From assembly GCF_012910705.2 (NCBI RefSeq), contig NZ_WTVG02000038.1:248001-312000 (forward strand): a stretch of 64,000 bases of DNA, given 5' to 3'. The notes under the pieces were generated by a model that was not told the origin of the DNA, ran no database searches, and saw only the letters and a list, made by a program, of their open reading frames with translations. This DNA comes from Aromatoleum anaerobium (lineage in GTDB: Bacteria; Pseudomonadota; Gammaproteobacteria; Burkholderiales; Rhodocyclaceae). Position numbers and translations under genes: made by a program. Shown here piece by piece: positions 34,923 through 44,455 of the stretch (position 1 is the first letter of the stretch; the number at the start of each line of letters is the position of its first letter).

Positions 34923-35852
34923 ATGAACCCGAATGCATCGACATCCCCGCAGGACCCGCTGCCCGTCGAAACCGTCGTCGTGCCGCACGCGAGCGATCTG
35001 GGCGGCGGCTTCAAGGTGATGCGCGCGCTGCCGTCCGTGCAGCGGCGCATGGTCGGGCCTTTCGTGTTTCTCGACCAGATGGGGCCGGTGGAGCTGGCCG
35101 CGGGCAGCGGCCTCGACGTCCGGCCGCATCCGCACATCGGCCTCGCGACGGTGACCTACCTGTTCGACGGCGAAATCCTGCACCGCGACAGCCTCGGCAG
35201 CGTGCAGCCGATCCGCCCCGGCGAGCTGAACTGGATGACTGCGGGACGCGGCATCGTGCATTCCGAGCGCACGCCGCCCGAACTGCGCCCGTCCGGCCCG
35301 CGTCTCGCCGGACTGCAGGCGTGGGTCGCGCTGCCGGCGCGCGACGAGGAGAGCGAACCCGCGTTCGCACACCACGGCGCGGCGGAACTGCCGGTCATCG
35401 ACGCGCCCGGCCTGAGCGTCCGGCTGATCGCCGGCGAGGCTTTCGGCGCGCGCTCGCCGGTCGCGACCCACTCGCCGCTGTTCTACGCCGACGTCACGCT
35501 CGCCCCGCCGGCGCGCCTGCAGGTGCCGAGCGAGCATGTCGAGCGCGCCGCCTACATCGTCGCGGGCGCCGTCGCCATCGACGGCGTGATGTATTCGGCA
35601 GGCCAGCTGCTGGTCCTGCGGCGCGGCACCGAAGTCGTCATCACGGCGTCGTCGGCAACCCGGCTGATGCTGCTCGGCGGCGAACCGCTCGACGGGCCGC
35701 GCCACGTGTGGTGGAACTTCGTGTCGAGTTCGCGCGAGCGCATCGAGCAGGCGAAGGCGGACTGGCGCGCCGGCCGCTTCGCGCCAGTGCCGGGCGAGAC
35801 CGAATTCATCCCGCTGCCGGACAATCACCCGTTCCCGGTGCGCTATCCCTGA
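34923..35852 (+). CDS. Pirin family protein (bicupin)
   Basis: A 309-residue bicupin. The N-terminal cupin has the pirin signature [26 protein letters not shown] with histidine metal ligands, followed by [19 protein letters not shown]. The C-terminal cupin runs from about 165 to 285. Pirins bind Fe(II), and some have quercetinase activity; substrate here is unknown. The start at 34923 is preceded by GAGGAGAG. It is followed 41 nt later by a cupin gene, probably cotranscribed. Confidence 0.93.
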   Translation: MNPNASTSPQDPLPVETVVVPHASDLGGGFKVMRALPSVQRRMVGPFVFLDQMGPVELAAGSGLDVRPHPHIGLATVTYLFDGEILHRDSLGSVQPIRPGELNWMTAGRGIVHSERTPPELRPSGPRLAGLQAWVALPARDEESEPAFAHHGAAELPVIDAPGLSVRLIAGEAFGARSPVATHSPLFYADVTLAPPARLQVPSEHVERAAYIVAGAVAIDGVMYSAGQLLVLRRGTEVVITASSATRLMLLGGEPLDGPRHVWWNFVSSSRERIEQAKADWRAGRFAPVPGETEFIPLPDNHPFPVRYP

Positions 35853-35893
35853 CCCCGACCCCGAGCAGCCCGAATCGCGCAAGGAGCCCCGCA

Positions 35894-36338
35894 ATGTCCA
35901 GCGAACCCGGCCGCGCAGCCGGAGCCTCCGCCGCCCCCCCGCCCCGCCGCGGAACTCGTCGCCGTCCGCCCCGACCGCCAGGTCCTCACCCGCCAGCGCC
36001 TTCCCTACTTCCTCGGCATTTCCGCTGCGACCGCTGGCAGCAAGGGGCTGTCGATGCATATCGTCGTGATTCCGCCCGGAGGCGTCGCCCAGGCGCACAG
36101 CCATCAGGATTTCGAGACCGCGATCTACGTGCTCGAGGGGCGCGTCGAAACACGTTATGGGCCGGGCCTGCACCGGTCGGTCGTCAGTGAGGCCGGCGAT
36201 TTCCTGTTCATCCCGCCCGACGTGCCGCATCAGGCGTTCAACCTCAGCAGCACCGAACCCGCCCGTGCGATTGTCGCCCGCAACGACGCCGACGAGCAGG
36301 AGCGCGTGCTGCCGTACGATCCTGCGGCGGACGGCTGA
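35894..36338 (+). CDS. Small cupin protein, frameshifted at a C7 run
   Basis: The ATG at 35894 with AAGGAG before it starts MSSEPGRAAGASAA. After a run of seven C (35934-35940) the protein-like frame changes to one reading AELVAVRPDRQVLTRQRLPY, then straight into the cupin domain. Six C would keep one frame and give about 147 residues. The cupin core has motif 1 HSHQDFETAIYVLEG and motif 2 GDFLFIPPDVPHQAFN. As sequenced, an uninterrupted shorter protein could start at the ATG at 36054 (94 residues). Ligand unknown; it probably forms a unit with the pirin gene. Confidence 0.7.
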
Positions 36339-36370
36339 GTGCGGGGCGGTCGCATTCCGGAAAACAGGCG

Positions 36371-37183
36371 ATGACAGACGAGGCGACCCATCTGGTGCTC
36401 GGCGACGCCGCGGCGGGTGTCCTGCGCGACGCGATGACGGCGGGCATCCCGGCGGCGGCGCCGATCCTGCGCTTTCGAGACATCTACTGCATCGGCCCTC
36501 TTGGCGCGCTCGGTACCGCTGACGGCCCGGCAAGCCGCGCACGCTACTGGGCGCAGCTGCTGCCCGACGCGCCGCCGCCGGTCACCGGCTTCGACGAGGA
36601 GGAGACGCGTTACGCGCACGCGGCCGACGCTGTGCGCCACGGCACGGTGTTCATCTGGAGCGGCGCGCACAGCTCGTCGCAATTGTGGCTACAGCGTCTG
36701 TGCGCGACGTTTTCGCCGCAGGCCGCGGACGTCCGCCTTGTCGAGGCCGTCGACCCGGGGGCCGCTTCGGGCGGTCGGCGCGCGGTGAGCCAGTTCGACC
36801 CGGGCGATCTTGGAGAACTGCTTGCGCGCATGCGCGCCCTCGACCGCGGGGAGATCGCGCGGCGCGCAGGCGAATGGCAGCGTCACCGCAGCGTCCCGTC
36901 CGGCGTGCGGCGCTGGAGCGACGGCCGCATCACCCACCACGGCGACGACTTCTACGACGCTTTGCTGCTCGCTCAGTGCGATGACGACTGGCAAGCGGCC
37001 GATCAGGTGATCGGCGCGGCGCAGTGGGAATGCGACGAGTTCCTCGGCGACGTGTTCTTCGCGTGGCGACTGCGTTGCCTCACGAGAAGCGGACGCCTGT
37101 TGTGGCGCAGCCCGGACGGATCGCTCGCCGAGGCCGTGGTCAGGCTGCCGGGATCGGGCGGCGCACAGGGAACACTGCATTGA
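36371..37183 (+). CDS. DUF1835/DUF3658 domain protein
   Basis: A 270-residue soluble protein. The N-terminal part (THLVLGDAAAGVLRDAM, FRDIYCIGPLG) matches the DUF1835 pattern, and the C-terminal part (DDFYDALLLAQCDDDWQAADQVIG, FFAWRLRCLTRSGRL) the DUF3658 pattern usually found with it. No function is established for the family and no catalytic residues are evident. It starts 32 nt after the cupin gene, on the same strand. Confidence 0.75.
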   Translation: MTDEATHLVLGDAAAGVLRDAMTAGIPAAAPILRFRDIYCIGPLGALGTADGPASRARYWAQLLPDAPPPVTGFDEEETRYAHAADAVRHGTVFIWSGAHSSSQLWLQRLCATFSPQAADVRLVEAVDPGAASGGRRAVSQFDPGDLGELLARMRALDRGEIARRAGEWQRHRSVPSGVRRWSDGRITHHGDDFYDALLLAQCDDDWQAADQVIGAAQWECDEFLGDVFFAWRLRCLTRSGRLLWRSPDGSLAEAVVRLPGSGGAQGTLH

Positions 37184-37348
37184 AGCGCGCCGGCGGGCAC
37201 CGCCGACCGGCGCACCGAGGCGGTCGAACGCGATGATGCGCCATCGACGATCGTCCACGACCCATGCCGTCGCTTTGCCATTGGCAAATGACAGGTACGG
37301 AACCGACAGCGACTCTGTTACGGGGTACGGCGTGGGTTCGTTGAGACA

Positions 37349-37385
37349 TTGCGACGAGACCCTAAAAAGACTAAATTAAGTCTTT
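37349..37385 (+). promoter_or_regulatory. Promoter and palindromic operator of the Phd/ParE pair
   Basis: TTGCGA (37349-37354) and TAAATT (37372-37377) with 17-bp spacing form a candidate promoter. The inverted repeat AAAGACT-AAATTA-AGTCTTT (37366-37385, perfect 7-bp arms) covers the -10 box. This is the expected layout for autorepression by the antitoxin, which starts at 37407. Confidence 0.55.
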
Positions 37386-37406
37386 AACTGGTGTCCGGGC
37401 ACGACC

Positions 37407-37682
37407 ATGCGCTACTCATCTCAAGTCAAACCCATCAGCTACCTCAAGGCCAACGCAGCCGAGGTGCTGGCGCATCTTGCCGAGCAGCGGCAGCCCCTGG
37501 TCATCACGCAGAACGGGGAGGCCAAGGCCGTTCTGCAGGACGTCGCCTCGTTTGAGGAGACCCAGGAAACGCTGGCGCTGCTGAAGATCCTGGCTCTCGG
37601 CAATCAGGACGTGGAAGCCGGTCGTGTCAAGCCAGTGGCTGATGTCGTGGCTCGCCTGCGCGGCAAGCGTGCCACAGGCTGA
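37407..37682 (+). CDS. Phd/YefM-family antitoxin
   Basis: A 91-residue antitoxin with the DNA-binding N-terminal fold (SQVKPISYLKANAAEVLAHL, then PLVITQNGEAKAVLQD). The C-terminal helix should wrap around the toxin. The stop shares one base with the toxin ATG (TGATG). The AT-rich palindrome just upstream is the likely operator. Confidence 0.9.
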   Translation: MRYSSQVKPISYLKANAAEVLAHLAEQRQPLVITQNGEAKAVLQDVASFEETQETLALLKILALGNQDVEAGRVKPVADVVARLRGKRATG

Positions 37683-38023
37683 TGGGCGGCAAGCCGATCA
37701 GGTATGAGGTTTTGCTCACCCGGGGTGCAGAGCAGGACCTGGAATCGATTCACGATTACATCACCGAATTCGACTGCCTGGCGAACGCAAACTACGTGCT
37801 CGACCAGCTGATGGAAGTCGTGGAAAGCCTGGCACAGTTCCCCGAGCGAGGCAGCTATCCGAAGGAGTTGGTGCCGCTGGGCATCAAGGAGTACCGGCAA
37901 ACCGCGTTCAAGCCCTACCGGGTGATTTACCGCGTGACGGGCAGCCAAGTCGTCGTTTACCTGATCGTTGATGGCCGCCGAGATATGCAGTCGGTGCTGG
38001 CTCGCCGATTGCTCGGCGCGTGA
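37682..38023 (+). CDS. parE: RelE/ParE-family toxin
   Basis: A 113-residue toxin of the RelE/ParE superfamily: YEVLLTRGAEQDLESIHDYI, FPERGSYPKEL and the beta-sheet core KPYRVIYRVTGSQVVVYLIVDGRRD. The last stretch resembles ParE more than mRNA-cutting RelE, so gyrase is a possible target, but this is not certain. Translationally coupled to the antitoxin. Confidence 0.88.
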   Translation: MGGKPIRYEVLLTRGAEQDLESIHDYITEFDCLANANYVLDQLMEVVESLAQFPERGSYPKELVPLGIKEYRQTAFKPYRVIYRVTGSQVVVYLIVDGRRDMQSVLARRLLGA

Positions 38024-38063
38024 AGCTGCAGCAACCCGCGCCGCTCGACCCGCGGCCGGCCGG

Positions 38064-38864
38064 TCACATCCCGCGAAACGCGGGCTTGCGCTTCTCGAGG
38101 AAGGCGGTGATGCCCTCGACGAAGTCGTCGGTGGCGCTGCAGCGGCCGAACGCTTCGGCTTCGCTCTCCAGTTGCGATTCGATCTGGGCGTCGTAGGAAC
38201 TCGCCACCAGCCGCTTGATTTCGCCATAGGCTTCGCGCGGACCCGCCTGCAGCCGGGCGACGAGCTGGTCGGTCTCGCCGTCGAGCTCGGCGGATGGGAG
38301 CACGCGGTTGACGAGGCCGAGGCGCAGCGCTTCGGCGGCGTCGAAACGCTCGGCGAGCAGCAGCAGTTCCAGCGCCTTGCGGCTGCCGACGACGCGCGGC
38401 AGGAAATACGTCAGGCCGCCGTCGGCCGCGAGGCCGATCGATGAATACGCAGTCGTGAATTTGGCGCTGTCGGCGCACAGCGCGAGATCGCAGCCGAGCA
38501 TCAGCGACAGGCCGAAGCCGGCGCACGCGCCGCGCACTTTCGCGATGACAGGCTGGTGCAGCGACTGGAGCATCTCGACGGCCGGGTTGATGTGCTTCTC
38601 GATGATCGCGCGGAAAGCCACCATGCGCGCCTGCGGGCCGAGGTGGAACTGCGTCGCGAAGTCCTTCAGGTCGCCACCCGCCATGAAATGGTCGCCGGCG
38701 CCGGTGATGACGACGACGTCGACGTCCTTGAGATCGCGCAACTCCCGGACGACACCCAGCAGGTCCTGCATCATCTCGATCGACAAGGCATTGAGCTGCG
38801 CCGGACGGTTGAGCGTGAGCGTGGCGACGCGGTTCGAGACGTCGAGCAGTACGGTATTGGCCAT
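38064..38864 (-). CDS. Enoyl-CoA hydratase/isomerase family protein
   Basis: A 266-residue crotonase-fold enzyme, probably hydrating enoyl-CoA in beta-oxidation. The oxyanion-hole segments are GDHFMAGGDLKDF and GACAGFGLSLMLGCDLALC; the usual catalytic Glu positions lie around SSIGLAADGGLTYFLPR, where Ser/Ala replace one glutamate, so isomerase or other crotonase activity is possible. The ATG at 38864 is preceded by GGAG about 10 nt upstream. It is the last gene of the beta-oxidation cluster. Confidence 0.88.
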   Translation of the reverse strand: MANTVLLDVSNRVATLTLNRPAQLNALSIEMMQDLLGVVRELRDLKDVDVVVITGAGDHFMAGGDLKDFATQFHLGPQARMVAFRAIIEKHINPAVEMLQSLHQPVIAKVRGACAGFGLSLMLGCDLALCADSAKFTTAYSSIGLAADGGLTYFLPRVVGSRKALELLLLAERFDAAEALRLGLVNRVLPSAELDGETDQLVARLQAGPREAYGEIKRLVASSYDAQIESQLESEAEAFGRCSATDDFVEGITAFLEKRKPAFRGM

Positions 38865-38950
38865 CGGGTTGAATCTCCAGGACAGGCGCTCGCGGGTCTC
38901 CGGGTCTGCGGCCGCGGCGCGCGACATATCGGGTAAAAGGGGCGGAAAGT

Positions 38951-40150
<1,200 letters not shown>

Positions 40151-40162
40151 GTCATTCCCCTC

Positions 40163-42556
40163 TCAGTTGCGCAGCGGCTTGCCGGTTTCCAGCATGTGCG
40201 CGATGCGCTGCTGCGTCTTTTCGGTCTTCAGCAGCTCGACGAACAGCGCGCGCTCGACGTCGAGGATCCACTGCTCGCCGACCTGCGCATTCGTCTCGAC
40301 TTCGCCACCGCACAGCGCAGTCGCCGCCGCCTTCGCGACCTTGTAGTCGTGTTCCGAGATGAAGCCGCCTTCGGCCATGTTGACGAGCATCAGCTCGCAG
40401 GTCGCGATGCCGCTGCGCCCGGCGACCGTCACCGCGCGGTTGATCAGCGGCGGACGCCAGCCGGCCTCGAAAAGCGCCCGCGCGCGGGCAATCGCGACGT
40501 ACGGCAGCTCGCGCGCATGCATCACGACGTCGTCCGAAGGTTGGGCGAAGCCGAGCTGCACCGCCTCGAGCGCGCTTTTCGCGACGGTCGCCATCGCGAT
40601 CGTCTGGAAGCTCTGCTGGATGAACGGGAACACGTCGCGCCCCGCGGCGTGCTGTGCGCGCCGGTGCGCCTGCAGCGCGAATTCCTTGCTGCCGCCGCCG
40701 GCCGGAATCAGGCCGACGCCGGCTTCGACGAGCCCGACGTAGCTCTCGAGCGCGAGCACGCGGTGCGCCGCATGCATCGCGAACTCGCAGCCGCCGCCGA
40801 GCGCCATCCCCTCGACCGCGGCGACGACCGGCACCTGCGCGTGGCGGATCGCCATCGACACCTGCTGGAACTTCGCGACCTTGCCGTCGAGCAGCGCAAA
40901 CTGCCCGGCCTTGCACGCCTCGGCGACCTGCTGCAGGTTCGCGCCGACTGCGAACGGCGCGTCGTGCCACAGCACGAGGCCGTCGAGGTCGCGTTCGGCG
41001 CGCGCGATCGCCTCACACATGCCGTCGATGACTTCGTCGCCGATCGCGTGCAGCGTTGCCTTGAACGACAGGATGCCGATGCGGGCGTCGACGTCCGGGC
41101 GCGTCCATAGCCGTACGCCGTCTGCGTCGCCGCCGTTCTCCCACAGCGTCTCGCCGCGGTCGGCCGGCGCTTCGCCGAGCAGCGCGTCGGGGTAGAGCTG
41201 GCGGCGATAGACCGGCAGCGTCGGGCGGGCTTTAAGGAGGTTGTCGCGCGCGGAATACGAGCCTGCCGCCTCGTGCACGCTGCCGCGCAGGAACACCCAC
41301 GCCGGCAGCGGCTCCTTCGTCATTGCGCGGCCGGCGTCGATGTCCATCTGGATCGCTTTCGCGACGTCCGCCCAGCCCGCGGCCTGCCAGGTCTCGAACG
41401 GCCCGCGCGCCCAGCCGAAGCCCCAGCGCATCGCCAGGTCGATGTCGCGCGCGCTGTCGGCGATTTCGTCGAGATGCACCGCGCAGTAATGGAACAGGTC
41501 GCGGAAGATCGCCCACAGGAACTGCGCCTCGGGCAGCCCGCTCGCGCCAAGCCACGCGAACTTCTCGGCCGTGTTCAGCGTTTGCAGCGCGGTCGCGACT
41601 TCCGACACGATGTCGCTGCGGCTCGGGCGGTAGTCGCCCGTCCTGGGATCGAGCACGAGGATCTTCTTGCCGTCCTTGCGGTAGATGCCGGCGCGCGTCT
41701 TCTGCCCGAGCGCACCTTTCGCGATCAGCGCCTGCAGCCAGTCCGGCTGGCGGAACCAGGTGTGCCAGGGGTCGTCGGGCAGCGTCGCCTGCATCGTGTC
41801 GATGACGTGGGCGAGCGTGTCGAGACCGACGACGTCGGCGGTGCGATAAGTCGCGCTCTTCGGCCGGCCGATCAGCGGGCCGGTCAGCGCGTCGACTTCG
41901 TCGAAGCCGAGGCCGAGCCGCGCCGTGTGATGCATCACCGCGAGGATCGAGAACACGCCGACGCGGTTCGCGACGAAGTTCGGCGTGTCCTTGGCGCGCA
42001 CGATCGACTTGCCGAGCCGCGTCGCGAGCCACGCTTCGAGCGCGTCGAGCATCAATGGGTCGGTCGCGGGCGCCGGGATCAGCTCGACGAGCGCCATGTA
42101 GCGCGGCGGGTTGAAGAAATGCACGCCGCAGAAGCGCTGGCGCAGCGACTCGGGCAGCCCTTCGGCGAGCTTCCCGATCGGCAGGCCCGACGTGTTCGAC
42201 GCGAAGATCGCGTCGGCGCGCAGATACGGCGCGACTTTCGCGTACAGGTCGAGCTTCCATTCCATCTTCTCGGCGATCGCCTCGATGACGAGGTCGCAGT
42301 CACGCAGGCGTTCGAGATCGGTGTCGTAGTTCGCGGCGTCGATATGGCCGGCGAGATCCTTCGCCGCGAGCGGCGCCGGGTCGAGCTTCGTCAGGCCGGC
42401 GATCGCGCGTTCGATGACGCCGTTCGGCGGGCCGTCCTTCGCCGGCAGGTCGAACAGCACGACCGGCACATCGGCGTTCGCGCAATGCGCCGCGATCTGT
42501 GCCCCCATGACGCCGGCGCCGAGGACGGCGACCTTGCGGATGATCAGCTTGCTCAT
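40163..42556 (-). CDS. 3-hydroxyacyl-CoA dehydrogenase/enoyl-CoA hydratase, FadN-type domain order
   Basis: A 797-residue bifunctional enzyme. The NAD-binding 3-hydroxyacyl-CoA dehydrogenase half comes first (AVLGAGVMGAQIAAHCANADV, HFFNPPRYM with the catalytic His). The crotonase half is at the C-terminus (VEGMALGGGCEFAMHA, GLVEAGVGLIPAGGG). This order is that of FadN, the reverse of E. coli FadB/FadJ. The start at 42556 (MSKLIIRKVAVLG) is chosen over 11 upstream codons with no similarity. It is followed by its thiolase after 12 nt. Confidence 0.94.
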   Translation of the reverse strand: MSKLIIRKVAVLGAGVMGAQIAAHCANADVPVVLFDLPAKDGPPNGVIERAIAGLTKLDPAPLAAKDLAGHIDAANYDTDLERLRDCDLVIEAIAEKMEWKLDLYAKVAPYLRADAIFASNTSGLPIGKLAEGLPESLRQRFCGVHFFNPPRYMALVELIPAPATDPLMLDALEAWLATRLGKSIVRAKDTPNFVANRVGVFSILAVMHHTARLGLGFDEVDALTGPLIGRPKSATYRTADVVGLDTLAHVIDTMQATLPDDPWHTWFRQPDWLQALIAKGALGQKTRAGIYRKDGKKILVLDPRTGDYRPSRSDIVSEVATALQTLNTAEKFAWLGASGLPEAQFLWAIFRDLFHYCAVHLDEIADSARDIDLAMRWGFGWARGPFETWQAAGWADVAKAIQMDIDAGRAMTKEPLPAWVFLRGSVHEAAGSYSARDNLLKARPTLPVYRRQLYPDALLGEAPADRGETLWENGGDADGVRLWTRPDVDARIGILSFKATLHAIGDEVIDGMCEAIARAERDLDGLVLWHDAPFAVGANLQQVAEACKAGQFALLDGKVAKFQQVSMAIRHAQVPVVAAVEGMALGGGCEFAMHAAHRVLALESYVGLVEAGVGLIPAGGGSKEFALQAHRRAQHAAGRDVFPFIQQSFQTIAMATVAKSALEAVQLGFAQPSDDVVMHARELPYVAIARARALFEAGWRPPLINRAVTVAGRSGIATCELMLVNMAEGGFISEHDYKVAKAAATALCGGEVETNAQVGEQWILDVERALFVELLKTEKTQQRIAHMLETGKPLRN

Positions 42557-42677
42557 GCGAGTTCTCCAGATCCTGGCTCGCCCCGGCATGACCGGTGCGA
42601 CACGAGCCGATGCACGGGCGGAAATCCTGCCATTGCTTCAGGGGAACGGAACCGGCCGGCCGTTGCCCCTGCGGCGA

Positions 42678-43949
42678 TCAGAACGCCATCGAGTACTGCG
42701 CGCCGAAGATCCAGACGTCGGACTCGTATTCGCCGGTGACGCGCCCGCGTCCTGCCGCGCTCTGGTCGTTGTCGATCTTCGTGTCGCGCACGTAGAGATA
42801 AGCGCCGCCGACATCGAGCGTCGTCGTCTTCGTCGCTTTCCACTGCGCGCCGAGCGCATACCAGGTGCGATCGTTGTCCGGCAGCGCGACGAGCCGGCGA
42901 TCCCTGCCCCTCACCGGCGCCTGGTCGTAGGCGACGCCGAACTTCAGCTTCCAGGCATCGTTGAGCTTGTAGTTCGCACCGAGCGCGACGCGCCAGCTGT
43001 CGCGGTAGTCGGTGTCGAGCGTCTGCACCGTGACGCCCGACAGCGGCCCGGAGCGCCGGTCGATGTCGACTTTCTTGATGCTGCTCCAGCCCGTCCATGA
43101 CAGGTCGCCGAGCATTTCCCAGCGCTCGTCGAGCTGTTGCGCGACGCTCATGATCAGCGTGTCGGGCAGATCGACATCCGCGCGGGCCTTGCCGCTGGTC
43201 GTCTGCGGCACGGCGCCCGCGAGCGTGCCCTTGAGCTTCAGGTCGCCTTCGAGCTCGTGCTCGATCTTCGAACGGTACGAGACCCCGATTTTCATCGACG
43301 GCGACGGCGTGAACAACACGCCGATGTTCCAGCCCCACGCATCGGAGTCGACATCGAGCGTCGCGAACGTCGTGCTGAGGCCGGGGGCGACCGCGGCAAT
43401 GCGCTCGTACTCCGCTTCGGCGCGCTGCCAGTTCAGGCCGGCGCCGAGCGACAGCTTGTCATTGACGCGATACGCGATCGACGGGTTGATGTTGTAGGTC
43501 TTGATCTCGAAGTTCAGTGACTGGGCCGCGCCGACCCACGACTCGTCGTAATCGGTGACGAGGCCGAACGGGGCGCTCAGGCCGACGCCGACATACAGAT
43601 CCTTGTTCAGCGCCCACGACAGGTAGGCGTTCGGCAGTGCCGCCCACCCGCCCGCGTCGTCGCCTTCGCCGCGGAGCACGCCGCTCTGCGAGCCCTTGTC
43701 GCTGAACTCGAAGCTCGGCCGCACCGCCGCCACGCCGAACGACGCTTCGCGCGCCTGCAGCTGCGTCATGCCGGCCGGGTTGAAGAAGATCGTCGCGGCG
43801 TTCTCGGCGACCGCCGCCGAACCCGCGTAGGCGTTGCCGAGCCCGCTGGCGTTCTGCTCCAGCAGCTGGAAACCGGCAGCCGAGGCCAGCCCGGAAGCCA
43901 TCGTCAGCAGCGCCGCCGGGACTGCCCGGGCAATCATCGTCGTATGCAT
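42678..43949 (-). CDS. fadL: FadL/OmpP1-family outer-membrane hydrophobic-compound channel
   Basis: A 423-residue outer-membrane beta barrel importing long-chain fatty acids or other hydrophobic compounds. A signal peptide (cleavage around ASA at 23-25) is followed by the FadL N-terminal plug signature GFQLLEQNASGLGNAYAG and NPAGMTQL. It ends in aromatic FGAQYSMAF, a typical barrel-terminal phenylalanine. RBS AAGGAGG before the ATG at 43949. Its place inside a beta-oxidation cluster supports a fatty-acid role. Confidence 0.93.
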   Translation of the reverse strand: MHTTMIARAVPAALLTMASGLASAAGFQLLEQNASGLGNAYAGSAAVAENAATIFFNPAGMTQLQAREASFGVAAVRPSFEFSDKGSQSGVLRGEGDDAGGWAALPNAYLSWALNKDLYVGVGLSAPFGLVTDYDESWVGAAQSLNFEIKTYNINPSIAYRVNDKLSLGAGLNWQRAEAEYERIAAVAPGLSTTFATLDVDSDAWGWNIGVLFTPSPSMKIGVSYRSKIEHELEGDLKLKGTLAGAVPQTTSGKARADVDLPDTLIMSVAQQLDERWEMLGDLSWTGWSSIKKVDIDRRSGPLSGVTVQTLDTDYRDSWRVALGANYKLNDAWKLKFGVAYDQAPVRGRDRRLVALPDNDRTWYALGAQWKATKTTTLDVGGAYLYVRDTKIDNDQSAAGRGRVTGEYESDVWIFGAQYSMAF

Positions 43950-44025
43950 GGGTGTCGCCTCCTTGTCATGCCATCAGCAAGTCTAGCACTGCCTTCGCAC
44001 GGTCGCGCCGGCTGCCCGGCGCCGC

Positions 44026-44436
44026 TCATTCGGCCGGCGGCACCGGTCGCTTGTTGCCGTGGTCGTCGAGCGCCACGTAAGTCAGCTTCGCCTCGGTGAC
44101 CTTCACGACGAACAGGCTCTCGGGATTGCGCTCGGCGAACACCTGGACATCGACGGTGATCGAGGTGCGCCCGACCGACACCACGTCGGCATAAAAACTG
44201 ACCAGGTCGCCGACCGACACCGGCTGCTTGAACGTGAAGGCGTTGACCGCGACCGTCGCGCAGCGGCCGCGCGCGCGGTAGTGCGCGGCGATGCCGCCGG
44301 CGATGTCGACCATCGACATGATCCAGCCGCCGAACACGTCGCCGGCGGGGTTGAGGTCCCCCGGCATCGGCATCACCCGCAGCGCCGGCTGGCGGTTCTT
44401 CGGCAATTTCACGGCAGTCGTTGAAACATCGGACAT
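44026..44436 (-). CDS. Acyl-CoA thioesterase, YciA-like hotdog protein
   Basis: A 136-residue single hotdog-fold thioesterase. The motif GDLNPAGDVFGGWIMSMVDIAGG contains the conserved asparagine and catalytic aspartate region of the YciA/BACH family, followed by VNAFTFKQPVSVGDLVSF. The ATG at 44436 is preceded by GGAAAACAAGCTG; an upstream ATG at 44481 overlaps the fadJ-type gene and is less likely. It may control acyl-CoA pools. Confidence 0.9.
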   Translation of the reverse strand: MSDVSTTAVKLPKNRQPALRVMPMPGDLNPAGDVFGGWIMSMVDIAGGIAAHYRARGRCATVAVNAFTFKQPVSVGDLVSFYADVVSVGRTSITVDVQVFAERNPESLFVVKVTEAKLTYVALDDHGNKRPVPPAE

Positions 44437-44455
44437 CAGCTTGTTTTCCAGGAAT

